This document shows positions 41,557 through 50,529 of a stretch of DNA of 64,000 nt, piece after piece. A program made the translations under genes and the position numbers. Source of the stretch: Streptomyces sp. NBC_00775 (GTDB lineage Bacteria > Actinomycetota > Actinomycetes > Streptomycetales > Streptomycetaceae); contig NZ_CP108938.1 of assembly GCF_036347135.1 (NCBI RefSeq), positions 5,890,001 through 5,954,000 of the forward strand, written 5' to 3'. The first letter of the stretch is position 1. Each line of letters begins with the position of its first letter. The notes beneath the pieces were generated by a model that saw nothing but the letters and a program-made list of their open reading frames with translations, searched no databases and was not told where the DNA came from.

Positions 41557-44500
41557 TCAGGGGTTGGCGTCGAACCAGTTTTCGGCTTCGTGGTGGAAGC
41601 CGAGCTCGGTGGCCTTGGCGGCCACCTCGCGGAAGGGGCGCCGCAGCATGAGGGCGGCGGAGGTGATCTCGGCGAGGGTGGCGTGGCGGCCCTGACCGGG
41701 GTGGGGGTCGAGGGAGTCGGGGGCTTGGAAGGCGCGGATGAGGAGTTGGTCGTGGGCGGGGTCTTCGGGGAAGTCTGCGGTGTAGCCGCTTGCCCGGTAG
41801 ACGTCCTTGAGGGTTTCGACGGAGCCGTTGGTGAGGGTGGCGGCGACGCGTAGGTAGGTCGGTGCGATGAGGGGGAGCTGGGTTGCCGAGGCTGTCCAGT
41901 CTGCGTCTGCGTCTGCGTTGGTTGGGATCGCTGCGGGCGCATGATGTACGGGGGATTGGTCGGTCTGGATGCCGAAGTCGGCGAGCGCTGTTTGGATCGG
42001 CTCTTGGTTCTCGGCCGCCATCCGGAAGGCCGTGACCGCGGAGACCGAGTCCCCGGTGTTGATCCGGCGGATTCTCAGACCCACGGCGGCCACAGCATGG
42101 TGTGCCGCTGTCAGCTCTGGGAGTTCTGTGAGGTCGGGCACGACGAAACCGAGCTCGGTCAGTCTCTTCGCCACGGTCTCGGGCCTGGACCGCATGCGTG
42201 CCGCCGTGAAGAGGAGTTGGCCACGGCTGACCCGATCGGTCTCTGCCGCCAGGGTCGACAGACCATCGGGGTGCTGCAGCAGGGCCTTGGCGATTCCCTG
42301 GTCCGGTTTGTTGGTCCCGCTCCGGCCGACGAGGTGATCGAAGGCGCGCGAGGGGAGTACGTACCCCAACTCCTTCAGGCGCCGGGCCGCTTCCAGCGGG
42401 TGATCTTGAGCGTAGAGATGGGCGAGGGGGATGCATGCCCCAGGAGGGAGGAGCTCTTCGGAAGAAGCGTGCCTGAGGCCGAGGAAGGAGGCAAGCGGAC
42501 TTCTGCCCAGAACCAAGAGGGGCAGATCGTCGGCCGAGGTTGTCGCCAGTGAGCCCAAGTCGGCCACGTTGTACCCCAGCTGGCTTAGCCGCTCGGCGAC
42601 TTGGCCGGGTGCGCGCCACAAGTGCGCGGCTGTGACAAGCAACTCCGCCCATGACACGGTGAACTGGGCCGGTCGCCATCGCGGGAGAGCGGTCAGCTGA
42701 TCCAGCTCACGTAGTTCATCGTCCCGCTGGGCGGACTGATCGCGTGAGGCGTCGCCGAGCTCGTGTGCTTCGGTGTACGACGCGGTGGCTTGTTGGAGAA
42801 CCTGTGCCCAGGTCCGTTGGCCTCCGAAGGAGAGCAACGGCAGATCCGATGGTCTTGCGGCCGGCAGGGAGTCTGCCGGCAGATCGGGGTGGAGGGCCCG
42901 CAGCCGCCAACGGAGGACCGGTTCCGGCATGCAGAGAATCATGAGGGCCGCGACGGTGTCATGGCTGCCCCTGGGCCACGGGAAAGAACCGGTGACGGTA
43001 GGCAGGAGCAGCAGATCCGGCGGAAAGAATCCGGTCCTGCCTACGTCGAGTGTCCAGTCGTAGCTCCTCCAAGAGATCTCTTTCTCTGCCGCACGGATGG
43101 CGATCGACTCAGCCAGTTCGGAGTCCTGCGCGTGCAGAACGTCCAGCCATGCAGGAGACAGAAGGCCTGGCGCGTCGATCAAGTCGTCGATGGCCGCAAC
43201 GCACTGGTCGTGCACCAACTGCTCGTCGTACCAGCTGAGCTTCTTGCGATCGACGGACAGTGTCGCCTGCTCCGCGCCGTGGAGGTCGACCACTCGTCCG
43301 AAGCGGGTGGTGTCGTTGGCGATTCCGTCCACCAGAAGGGCGCCGTTGCCGTCCGTCCACCACACGCCGTCCTGTTGGCAGGCCACCGCGGACGAGGGCC
43401 TCGACGGTCCCCCCGAAACTGAGTGGCGCCCGGCTTGGTGGTTCAATTCCCAGGCCCAGACGTACGGCGTGGACTTCCCGGACGGAAGGCGTGTACCGAG
43501 GTCGCGAGGATAAGCCGACGACGAGAACTCGCCGCCGGCCTTCGCCTCGACCACCAGCTTCTTCGCCTCCCACCGCCGCACCTCCTTTCCCACCGGCGCC
43601 CGCACCTCATAAGGCGAAACCCAAAGGTGCTTCCCCAACTCCTCGCCGCTGGACGGCATCGGTCGCTCCGGTGCCCCATGCAGCCGCACCTTGGTCCCCG
43701 CCTCCCGCCCGGGCCCCAAATCCTCGACCCGGAACAGGTTCCCGGGCCCGGCGATCGTCACCTTCAGCAGGCGGCCGGGGCGCCCCTCGCGGTCCAGGCG
43801 GCAGGTCAGCACGGACAGTTCATCGGCGATCATGAAGTAGCTGAGCACGCCGAGGCCGAAGCGGCTCACCGGTACCAGTTCGACCGGCGGGTCGAGGGAG
43901 GCCCATTGGGCGCCCTCCTCCAGGTATTCGGGCAGGTCCACGAAGCGGGAGCCGCCCTGGGCGAAGGCGCGGCTCAGTTCCGTGACGCCCATGCCGATGC
44001 CGTTGTCTGCGCATTCCAGGTAGGGCAGGCCGCGGTCGTCCGTCCCCTCGCTGAAGACGATCTCGCCCTTCCAGGGGAGGACTTGGACACCGGTGCGGCG
44101 GAGATACTCCGTGCGTGCCGTGCGGTACCGGAGCGCGTCCAGGGCGTTCTGGTACAGCTCGCGGATCGCCAACGCCCGGTCGCCGTAGAGCTGTTCGCCC
44201 ATCAGGAGTTCCTGGACGCGGTCGTCGGCGAGGCGGAAGCGGATGCCGCTGGAGAGCTCGGCGGGGGCCGCGCCGCTCGGGCGTACCTGCTGGCCGTCGG
44301 CGTAGGCGGGGAGGGACGCGAGGGGAGCCAGCGAGCTGCCCCGCTTCGCCGCCTCCTTGTTGATGTCGCGCAGGAGTACGTCCACCGTCTCGCCGTGCCG
44401 CTTGAGAGCCAGCTCGATGGCGGGGTGTCCGCACAGTGCGTTGAGGGACCGGCCGGCGCCCGCGGGCACCCAGTGCGACTGGCGCAGGGTGGCCCGCAGG

Positions 44501-46089
44501 TCCTCCATCGAGACACTGTCGGAGATGCCGAGGTGCTCGACGAGGACCTCGGGGAGGTCGGCCGGGTCGATGGCGAGTGCGTGTGCGGCCTTGAGCAGGG
44601 CGGAGACCAGCCGCTCCCGGACCGTGTGTTCGTGCGAGGTGCTGGGCGCGACCTCGCGTTCCTCCTGGAGCGCGGTGCTGCGGGTGCTGCCGGGGATGGC
44701 GGAGGGGGCGACCCGCTGTTCCTTGAGGTAGGACAGCAGCCGGGTGGCGGACAGCTCCGAGCGGACCCAGGCGGGTGCCGCGGCCGGGATCTCCAGGGAG
44801 TCGCAGGTGAGGAACCTGGGGGTGAATGCTTCCGGCTGCCGGACCAGCCAGCGGTGGAATCCCCACCAGCGGATGTCGGAGAGGGCCTGTGAGGGCTTCT
44901 GCTCCAGGGTGCGCAGTCGGCGGCCCAGACGGGGGAACGACTTGAGGAAGTCGTTCAGTTCGGTGTCCGGCAGTTCCCGACGGGCCGCCTGTTGCGCCCA
45001 GTGGGCCTGGGTCGCGAAGGGCAGTACGGCCAGCAGCGCGGCCTCGGTCGGCGAGAGCTCGGTCTCCTCGGGAAGGCGGAGCAGCAGGAAGCCGACCCGC
45101 TCCGTGGTGCGGTCGGCCAGCTCCCTGTCGTACCAGGGGTCGTCGGCGATCTTGGGCTCGGCGGCGGCGCAGGCACGGCCGTACCGTCCCGCGAGCAGAC
45201 CGCAGACCTCTTTGAGCGAGTCGACGCTCGCGGCCCGGGCCGGGGAGGTGAGCTTCCAGGCCGGATGGGCCATGACCGTCTCGGCCCAGGTCCGCTCGGC
45301 ACCGCTGAGGCCCGTGGTCGTTTCGGCCGGAGGGAAGACCGTGAAGTCGTCGTGGTCGTCCTCGGTGAGCACGCGGACGTGCTGCGGTACGCCCGGTTTC
45401 CCGTACGCCTTGTGCAGGGCGTCGATGCGCTCCTGGGCGGCCGGCTTGAACTCGCGCAGTGTGCTCACCGGGCCGGCCAGTAGATCGGTGACCGTCCGGG
45501 AGAAGAGGCTGAAGGTGTCCGCAGGCTTCGTGCCCACGTCATGGCCGGCCCGGACGGTGTCCGTGTCCCGGACGTAGCGGGCCACCTCCGCCTGTGAGCA
45601 GGCGTAGACGTAGGCGGCCTTGCGCCGCAGCGCGGCGGCGACCTTGCGGATCGACCAGGCCGACGTGCTCATCGTGTCGTTGCGGATGCCTTCGCGGCAG
45701 GCGTCGATCAGGAAGACCACCTGGCTCGCGCGGGTGCTTTCCAGTTCGTCACGCCAGTCGATCTCGACGCATCCGCCGGTGAAAGGGGACAGCTCCGGGC
45801 GGATGTCCTCGGGGACGAGGTAGTCCCTGCCCTCGGAGTGCACGCCGTGGCCGCTCATGACGACGAGCAGTCGGTCGCCGGGTTCGGCCGAGGCCAGGAA
45901 ACCCGTCACCTCGCCATTGATCACGTTGGGTGTGAACCATTGAGCCTGGGCCAGGTGCACCTGGTGGAAACCCCGCGCCGACAGAGCGGTCGCCATCCGG
46001 TCCAGGTCGTCGTGGACGAAGGGCAGCGGGCTGATTCCCGGAGCTTCGTACTGGGCGACCCCGATGAGCAGAGCCTTGTAACGAGCCAA
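41557..46089 (-). CDS. caspase-like protease - HD-like - HSP90-type ATPase - winged-helix repeat protein
   Basis: 1510 residues, TTG start 13 bases after the partner gene. Residues 1-250: caspase-like domain with His81 (VVMSGHGVH) and Cys131 (FLIDACREG). About 260-420: HD-like helical region without an HD pair (LSPTEAALLAVLPFATQAHW). About 615-960: GHKL ATPase with N-box IRELYQNALDAL (E644, N648), CADNGIGMG (695-700) and FGLGVLSYFM. About 1140-1510: at least six repeats of 60-72 residues ending in LG(Y/F)-type motifs. The fusion resembles computationally predicted conflict systems of multicellular bacteria, where ATPase sensing gates a death protease. No membrane segment. Function is inferred. 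Confidence 0.88.
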   Translation of the reverse strand: MARYKALLIGVAQYEAPGISPLPFVHDDLDRMATALSARGFHQVHLAQAQWFTPNVINGEVTGFLASAEPGDRLLVVMSGHGVHSEGRDYLVPEDIRPELSPFTGGCVEIDWRDELESTRASQVVFLIDACREGIRNDTMSTSAWSIRKVAAALRRKAAYVYACSQAEVARYVRDTDTVRAGHDVGTKPADTFSLFSRTVTDLLAGPVSTLREFKPAAQERIDALHKAYGKPGVPQHVRVLTEDDHDDFTVFPPAETTTGLSGAERTWAETVMAHPAWKLTSPARAASVDSLKEVCGLLAGRYGRACAAAEPKIADDPWYDRELADRTTERVGFLLLRLPEETELSPTEAALLAVLPFATQAHWAQQAARRELPDTELNDFLKSFPRLGRRLRTLEQKPSQALSDIRWWGFHRWLVRQPEAFTPRFLTCDSLEIPAAAPAWVRSELSATRLLSYLKEQRVAPSAIPGSTRSTALQEEREVAPSTSHEHTVRERLVSALLKAAHALAIDPADLPEVLVEHLGISDSVSMEDLRATLRQSHWVPAGAGRSLNALCGHPAIELALKRHGETVDVLLRDINKEAAKRGSSLAPLASLPAYADGQQVRPSGAAPAELSSGIRFRLADDRVQELLMGEQLYGDRALAIRELYQNALDALRYRTARTEYLRRTGVQVLPWKGEIVFSEGTDDRGLPYLECADNGIGMGVTELSRAFAQGGSRFVDLPEYLEEGAQWASLDPPVELVPVSRFGLGVLSYFMIADELSVLTCRLDREGRPGRLLKVTIAGPGNLFRVEDLGPGREAGTKVRLHGAPERPMPSSGEELGKHLWVSPYEVRAPVGKEVRRWEAKKLVVEAKAGGEFSSSAYPRDLGTRLPSGKSTPYVWAWELNHQAGRHSVSGGPSRPSSAVACQQDGVWWTDGNGALLVDGIANDTTRFGRVVDLHGAEQATLSVDRKKLSWYDEQLVHDQCVAAIDDLIDAPGLLSPAWLDVLHAQDSELAESIAIRAAEKEISWRSYDWTLDVGRTGFFPPDLLLLPTVTGSFPWPRGSHDTVAALMILCMPEPVLRWRLRALHPDLPADSLPAARPSDLPLLSFGGQRTWAQVLQQATASYTEAHELGDASRDQSAQRDDELRELDQLTALPRWRPAQFTVSWAELLVTAAHLWRAPGQVAERLSQLGYNVADLGSLATTSADDLPLLVLGRSPLASFLGLRHASSEELLPPGACIPLAHLYAQDHPLEAARRLKELGYVLPSRAFDHLVGRSGTNKPDQGIAKALLQHPDGLSTLAAETDRVSRGQLLFTAARMRSRPETVAKRLTELGFVVPDLTELPELTAAHHAVAAVGLRIRRINTGDSVSAVTAFRMAAENQEPIQTALADFGIQTDQSPVHHAPAAIPTNADADADWTASATQLPLIAPTYLRVAATLTNGSVETLKDVYRASGYTADFPEDPAHDQLLIRAFQAPDSLDPHPGQGRHATLAEITSAALMLRRPFREVAAKATELGFHHEAENWFDANP

Positions 46090-46102
46090 CGCGGCACCGC
46101 TC

Positions 46103-46462
46103 TCAGGACGGTCGCTTGAAGACGAGCGTCAGCCCGCGGGTGCCCTGTACCTGGCCCGTCCCGATGAGCTGGATGCCGCCGCTCGCGGTGACCTGGAAGG
46201 AGAGCTGGGCCTCGGCGAGCGGGAGGGTGCCGCCGCGGGCCGAGGCGTCGGCGAAGAGCTGCTGGAGGGCGTCGACGGTCGCCGCGAGGTTCTTGCGCAG
46301 CGGGCCCAGCGGAACCGAGCGCAGAACGGCTTCGCTGTCGCGGCCGAACAGCCCCATCGAGTCCGACCCGCCCGTCCCGTCGTCACCGTCCTCCGTGACG
46401 CTGACCCAGAACGGCAGAGTCTGCTCCGAGAGTTCGTTCGGCTGGTCCGTCCCCTGGTCCAT
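46103..46462 (-). CDS. small peptidase-co-occurring (Pepco/trypco-like) domain protein
   Basis: 119 residues. Core 50-119: VPLGPLRKNLAATVDALQQL, then LPLAEAQLSFQVTASGGIQL, then IGTGQVQGTRGLTLVFKRP. The pattern of a helix followed by a beta strand set ending GLT.VFKR matches my recollection of the Pepco family, found beside caspase and trypsin genes in bacterial conflict loci; trypco2 is the alternative. It precedes the caspase-HSP90 gene by 13 bases and is almost certainly its partner. GGAAGGA site before the ATG. Confidence 0.7.
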   Translation of the reverse strand: MDQGTDQPNELSEQTLPFWVSVTEDGDDGTGGSDSMGLFGRDSEAVLRSVPLGPLRKNLAATVDALQQLFADASARGGTLPLAEAQLSFQVTASGGIQLIGTGQVQGTRGLTLVFKRPS

Positions 46463-46565
46463 CCCCGGTCCTTCCCCCGCACGGTGGCTGGACCAACCTT
46501 AGGGCTCGGAAGGGCAATTGAGCAGGCAAACGGTCACTCGTGGTGGATGGGGGACCGACGATCCG

Positions 46566-47210
46566 TCAGCTGGTGAGCAATTCCAGCTCGGAGCCGATGT
46601 TGTACCGCGCGGTCGCCTCCCACTCCGCCGCCCCGTGCGGCGTGTGGAACAGGCGGGGCAGGTCGAGGAGTTGGCGCAGGATCGCGGCGCGGCCCTCGCG
46701 GAAGGCGTCGTTCGGGACGAAGGCGTACTCCTGGCGGACGGCGGCGGTGTAGGCGGCGTACGCGTTCGGGGACGAGGCCAGGATCGCCAGGTCGGCGTCG
46801 CACAGGACCTGGCCGTTGCGGTCGCCGTCGGACGGGTCGTGGGTGACGGTGAGGCGGACCAGGCGGGCGACTTCCTCGGTCCTCTCCTCGGACACCCCGG
46901 CCTCGGGGAGCGCGCGCTCGGCGAGGCGGGCGGACCGCTCCTCGTTCTCGGAGCGGTCGGGGAAGTACACGGCGTCGTGGAACCAGGCGGCCAGCCGCAC
47001 CAGGTCCGGGTCGTCCGCGTGCTTCTCCAGTACGTCGATGTGGTCGAGGACCGCCTTGAGGTGCGTGACGGTGTGGTAGTGGCGCTGCGCCTCCTGCCAG
47101 CGGGTGAGGAGGTTGTCGGCGTAGGGGACCGGGTCCGGGCCGCCGCCGGGCGCCCGGGCTTCTTCCAGGGCGCGGGTCCAGCGGGTGCGCAGGGCATCGA
47201 GATCGACCAT
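46566..47210 (-). CDS. HD-domain metal-dependent hydrolase
   Basis: 214 residues. HYHTVTHL near residue 45 and WFHDAVYFPDRSENEE near residue 77 give the HD-superfamily metal ligands; CDADLAILASSP near 133 adds the later Asp. Predicted nucleotide or phosphate-ester hydrolase. It lies 103 bases upstream of the Pepco gene on the same strand, but with its own start, so a functional tie to the caspase system is not implied. Confidence 0.85.
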   Translation of the reverse strand: MVDLDALRTRWTRALEEARAPGGGPDPVPYADNLLTRWQEAQRHYHTVTHLKAVLDHIDVLEKHADDPDLVRLAAWFHDAVYFPDRSENEERSARLAERALPEAGVSEERTEEVARLVRLTVTHDPSDGDRNGQVLCDADLAILASSPNAYAAYTAAVRQEYAFVPNDAFREGRAAILRQLLDLPRLFHTPHGAAEWEATARYNIGSELELLTS

Positions 47211-47257
47211 GCGGCTATTCTCCCGCGCGCTGCCCCAGAGCCCCTAGCGTGAAGACC

Positions 47258-47932
47258 ATGACTCCTGCTGACGTACACGACGTACGCGACCCCGAGCTGC
47301 CCGGACGGCTTCTCACCATCGAGCGTGACGCGCTGATACCGCTGCTGCGGGCCAGGCCGGACGAGGACTTCGCGCTGGCCACCACCGCGTGTCCGGGGTG
47401 GACCGTGCGGGACGTCCTCGCGCACTGTTCGGCCGCGCTGATCCGGGTGGTGGAGCGCCGGTTCGAGAAGGGTGTGTTCAGCCCGGAGTGCAACGACCGG
47501 GACATCGCCGAGCGCGGCGACTGGTCGATGGGTGAGGTCATCGACGAGCTGGAGCGCGGGATGACCGAGGCCGGGCCGGTGATCGCCAAGGCGGGCGGTG
47601 TGCTCGACATGGTCGCGCTGGGTGAGTGGGTGCACGCCGGTGACGTACGGGAGGTCTTCGGGGAGCCGGGGGCGTACGCGGGCGACGGGCTGCCGCACGC
47701 GCTCACCCTTCTCGCGCGGATCACGCGGGAGAAGGGGCACCTGCCGCTCCATGCCGACCTGGACGATGTGGACGAGCCGCTGCGGCTGGGGGCTGTGCCG
47801 GGGGAGCGGCCGCCGGCCCGGTATCTCGGGGATGCGGCGACGTTGGTGCGGTTGTATTCGGGGCGGCCGGTTGTGGGGGCTCGGTATGAGCTGGTCGGGG
47901 CGGGGGCGGGGGAGCTGAACATCTTCGGGTGA
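47258..47932 (+). CDS. maleylpyruvate isomerase family mycothiol-dependent enzyme
   Basis: 224 residues from the ATG at 47258; a GTG at 47249 is possible. CPGWTVRDVLAHCSAALIRV near 50 and VALGEWVHAGDVREVFGEP near 120 give the His metal ligands of the MDMPI fold. Such enzymes transfer or isomerise with mycothiol; the substrate is unknown. No clear ribosome binding site, so it may be leaderless. Repeat block follows. Confidence 0.88.
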   Translation: MTPADVHDVRDPELPGRLLTIERDALIPLLRARPDEDFALATTACPGWTVRDVLAHCSAALIRVVERRFEKGVFSPECNDRDIAERGDWSMGEVIDELERGMTEAGPVIAKAGGVLDMVALGEWVHAGDVREVFGEPGAYAGDGLPHALTLLARITREKGHLPLHADLDDVDEPLRLGAVPGERPPARYLGDAATLVRLYSGRPVVGARYELVGAGAGELNIFG

Positions 47933-48060
47933 CGGGTGGGTGGGGGTTGCTCGCGCAGTTCCCCGCGCCCCTTAAGGGGCGCGGGGAACTGCGCAGTCTT
48001 TTGGGGGTCTGGGGGCGGAGCCCCCAGGTACGGATGGGACGGGTAGGGGCGGCGGGGGCG
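47933..48060. repeat. intergenic repeat pair after MDMPI gene
   Basis: GGGTGGGTGGGGGTTGCTCG and core, then its inverted partner AGGGGCGCGGGGAACTGCGC across 2 bases (long hairpin about 47942-47993), followed by the long module in reverse orientation (CTGGGGGCGGAGCCCCCAG). Probably terminates the MDMPI transcript. Confidence 0.85.
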
Positions 48061-48132
48061 AAAACCGCTCCGGCCGTACACCGCCTCGCGGCGATCTTCT
48101 CGCGGGGGAGCGGCATCTCGGCGTACTCTTGG

Positions 48133-48148
48133 ATTGGACTAGACCTGT
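48133..48148 (+). promoter_or_regulatory. dre-like (DasR) site upstream of cutC
   Basis: ATTGGACTAGACCTGT differs at only two positions from the reverse complement of the nagK site (AGTGGACTAGACCTCT) and matches the dre consensus at 12 of 16. It ends 24 bases before the cutC start, overlapping the likely promoter. Suggests DasR control. Confidence 0.55.
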
Positions 48149-48172
48149 AGTCGCCCAAGGGGAAGAGGTCCT

Positions 48173-48862
48173 ATGAGCAAGCGCGCAGTCCTGGAGGTGA
48201 TCGCCCTCGGCGTGGAGGACGCGGTCGCCGCCCAGGCCGGAGGTGCGGACCGGCTGGAGCTGGTCACCGACATGGCCGCCGACGGACTCACTCCGCCGGT
48301 CGAGAACTTCGTCGGGATCCGTGCCGCCGTCGACATCTCGCTGCGCGTGATGCTCCGCCTGGCGGACGGCTTCGCCGCGGGGGACGTCGACGCGCTGGTG
48401 CGCGTCGCCAGGCAGATGCGTGCCGCCGGGGCGGACGAGTTCGTGCTCGGGTTCCTCGACGAGCACGGCGGCCCCGACCTCGCCGCCGTGGAGCGGATCA
48501 TCGCCGAGCTGCACGGCTGCCGCTGGACCTTCCACCGTGCGATCGACCGTGCCGCCGACCGCGACGCCCTGCGCAAGCAGCTCGCCGACCTGCCGGGCCT
48601 CGACGCGTACCTCACGGCCGGCTCCCCCGAGGGCGTGGACGATGGCCTCCCCACGCTGGTCGCCGAGGCCGCGCGCAGTGGTGAGCCCGGCTACGAGCCG
48701 CGGATCATGGTCGGCGGGGGTCTGCGCCTCGACCATGTGCCGCCGCTGCGCGCCGCGGGGGTCGACGCCTTCCATATCGGCGGCGCCGCCCGCCCCGGGG
48801 GCTGGGCCGGGCCGGTCTCGGTGGATGCGGTGCGGGAGTGGCGGGTGGCGCTGGACGCGTAG
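48173..48862 (+). CDS. cutC: CutC family protein
   Basis: 229 residues, TIM barrel. ALEVIALGVEDAVAAQAGGA-type start, GADRLELVTDM, FHRAIDRA and IMVGGGLRLDHV are family marks. Historically called a copper homeostasis protein, with doubtful copper evidence. GGGGAAGAGG before the ATG. The dre-like site in front links it to amino-sugar control. Confidence 0.93.
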   Translation: MSKRAVLEVIALGVEDAVAAQAGGADRLELVTDMAADGLTPPVENFVGIRAAVDISLRVMLRLADGFAAGDVDALVRVARQMRAAGADEFVLGFLDEHGGPDLAAVERIIAELHGCRWTFHRAIDRAADRDALRKQLADLPGLDAYLTAGSPEGVDDGLPTLVAEAARSGEPGYEPRIMVGGGLRLDHVPPLRAAGVDAFHIGGAARPGGWAGPVSVDAVREWRVALDA

Positions 48863-48880
48863 GGGGCACGTGGGGTGTTC

Positions 48881-49013
48881 TTCGCCCCCGCCGCCCCTAC
48901 CCGTCCCATCCCTGGGGGCTGCGCCCCCAGACCCCCCTAAAAGATTGCGCAGTTCCCCGCGCCCCTTTTAGGGGCGCGGGGAACTGCGCGGGCAACCCCC
49001 ACCGGCCCGCAGG
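48881..49013. repeat. intergenic repeat pair after cutC
   Basis: Long module (CGCCCCCGCCGCCCCTACCC then CTGGGGGCTGCGCCCCCAG) followed by TTGCGCAGTTCCCCGCGCCC and its inverted partner across 4 bases. Orientation opposite to the copy at 47933, so the two flank cutC. The remaining bases to 49197 hold the protease promoter; nothing else recognised. Confidence 0.85.
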
Positions 49014-49197
49014 CAAACGAACAACCCCCTACCCACCCCACCCCCGAGGTCACAGATCCGTATCTGCCCGGTAGTTGTTGTGTGTTGAGGGTCTCGTGGC
49101 GATCACGGGTCGCCCCCGTGCGTGCATATTAGGGAAGCCTCGGTGAGCCGGGGCATGACAAATGCGCACGTGCACAGCAACAGGGGGACAACGCTCC

Positions 49198-50436
49198 ATG
49201 CCATCCATACGCAGCCGCTCGCTCGCGGCCGCCGCAGCGGTGATCGCGGCCATCATGGTCACCACCACGGCCTGTGACAGCAAGAAGGACGACGCGGCCG
49301 ACGCGGCGCCCTCGTCGTCCGCGCAGGCGGACAAGAACGTGGACACCGGCGGTGACGACAGCGGCGTCTCCATCGGGGGCTACAAGCTGCCCGCCGGTAT
49401 CCCCACCGACCTCAGCGGCGCCGACCTGGACAAGTGGAAGAACGGGGGGTGGAAGGACTACAGCAACTGGGCATCCAAGGCTGAGGACTTCGCCAACCCG
49501 TACATCGAGGACTTCTGGACGCCGGAGCGCATCGCCGCGGCCAAGGAGATCACCGGTGACATGCCGACCGTCGCCAAGTCGACCAACATGAGCTCCGGTT
49601 CGGGCGGCGCCGTCTACGCCTACGAGCCCGACGGCCACGTCAAGAAGTACAAGGCCACGCGGGTGAAGTCCACGTACCACCACTACGCGGCGGCCGTGGG
49701 CAAGCTGTTCTTCAGCACCCCCGAGGGCGAGTACGTGTGCTCCGCCGCGGTGGTCTCCGACCCCGCGCACCCGGGCAAGTCCAACATGGTGTGGACCGCG
49801 GGCCACTGCGTGCACGGCGGCAAGGGCGCGGGCTGGTACCGCAACATCGCCTTCTACCCGTCCTTCAACAACAAGGGCAACCTGAACATCCAGCAGGCGG
49901 TCCAGAACGCCAACTCCCGCAGCGTCTCGCCGTACGGCAGCTACTGGGCCGACTGGGCCATCACGTCCAACAACTGGATCAAGGGCGGCTCGGGCCACAG
50001 CGGCACCTGGGCCTCCACGTACGACTACGCCGTGCTGCACGTCAAGCAGCCCAAGGGCCACAAGTCGCTGCAGGAGCAGGTCGGTTCGGCCCTGCCGGTG
50101 TGGTTCAACGCCCCGGCGGCGAACAAGGTCAAGAACATGAAGGTCCGCGGCTACCCCGCCGCTTCGCCCTACGAGGGCTCGAAGATGTACGACTGCCGCG
50201 GCGCCACCAAGCGCTACGTGCTCGGTGCCAGCTACCCGAGCAAGTACCCGGCCGAGTACCAGGTCGGCTGCACCATGACCGGCGGCGCCTCGGGCGGCCC
50301 CTGGTACATGTCGCACAAGGGCCGCAACTACCTCGTGTCCAACACCTCGTTGGGCGGCAACGGTGCGCTGACCGGGCCGCGCCTCGGCACGGACGCCAAG
50401 GCGGTCTACCAGGCCATGTGGAAGAAGTTCAAGTAG
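49198..50436 (+). CDS. exported trypsin-like (V8-type) serine protease
   Basis: 412 residues from the ATG at 49198. Signal segment to about residue 25; VTTTAC (Cys26) is a weak lipobox, so it may be a lipoprotein or simply secreted. Chymotrypsin-fold triad His203 (TAGHCVHG), Asp276 (STYDYAVL), Ser365 (TGGASGGPW). Pro-region-like segment 50-160. Disulfide Cys pairs are present. Peptidase of the cell surface or medium. Single gene, after a repeat block. Confidence 0.93.
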   Translation: MPSIRSRSLAAAAAVIAAIMVTTTACDSKKDDAADAAPSSSAQADKNVDTGGDDSGVSIGGYKLPAGIPTDLSGADLDKWKNGGWKDYSNWASKAEDFANPYIEDFWTPERIAAAKEITGDMPTVAKSTNMSSGSGGAVYAYEPDGHVKKYKATRVKSTYHHYAAAVGKLFFSTPEGEYVCSAAVVSDPAHPGKSNMVWTAGHCVHGGKGAGWYRNIAFYPSFNNKGNLNIQQAVQNANSRSVSPYGSYWADWAITSNNWIKGGSGHSGTWASTYDYAVLHVKQPKGHKSLQEQVGSALPVWFNAPAANKVKNMKVRGYPAASPYEGSKMYDCRGATKRYVLGASYPSKYPAEYQVGCTMTGGASGGPWYMSHKGRNYLVSNTSLGGNGALTGPRLGTDAKAVYQAMWKKFK

Positions 50437-50529
50437 TTCTAGTGGTTCTCGTAGTTCAAGTAACAGCCCTGGCGTGACCGGGGAGTTGAGGTGGCCGCGG
50501 TGCTCATGGGCGCCGCGGCCACCCCTGTC

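Noticed and set aside
39089..42679. A single 1196-codon minus-strand frame spanning the GNAT fusion, the MFS gene and part of the caspase gene.
   Set aside because: Only the portion from 40237 down makes sense; the rest is Arg/Pro-rich and lies in another frame of two clear genes.
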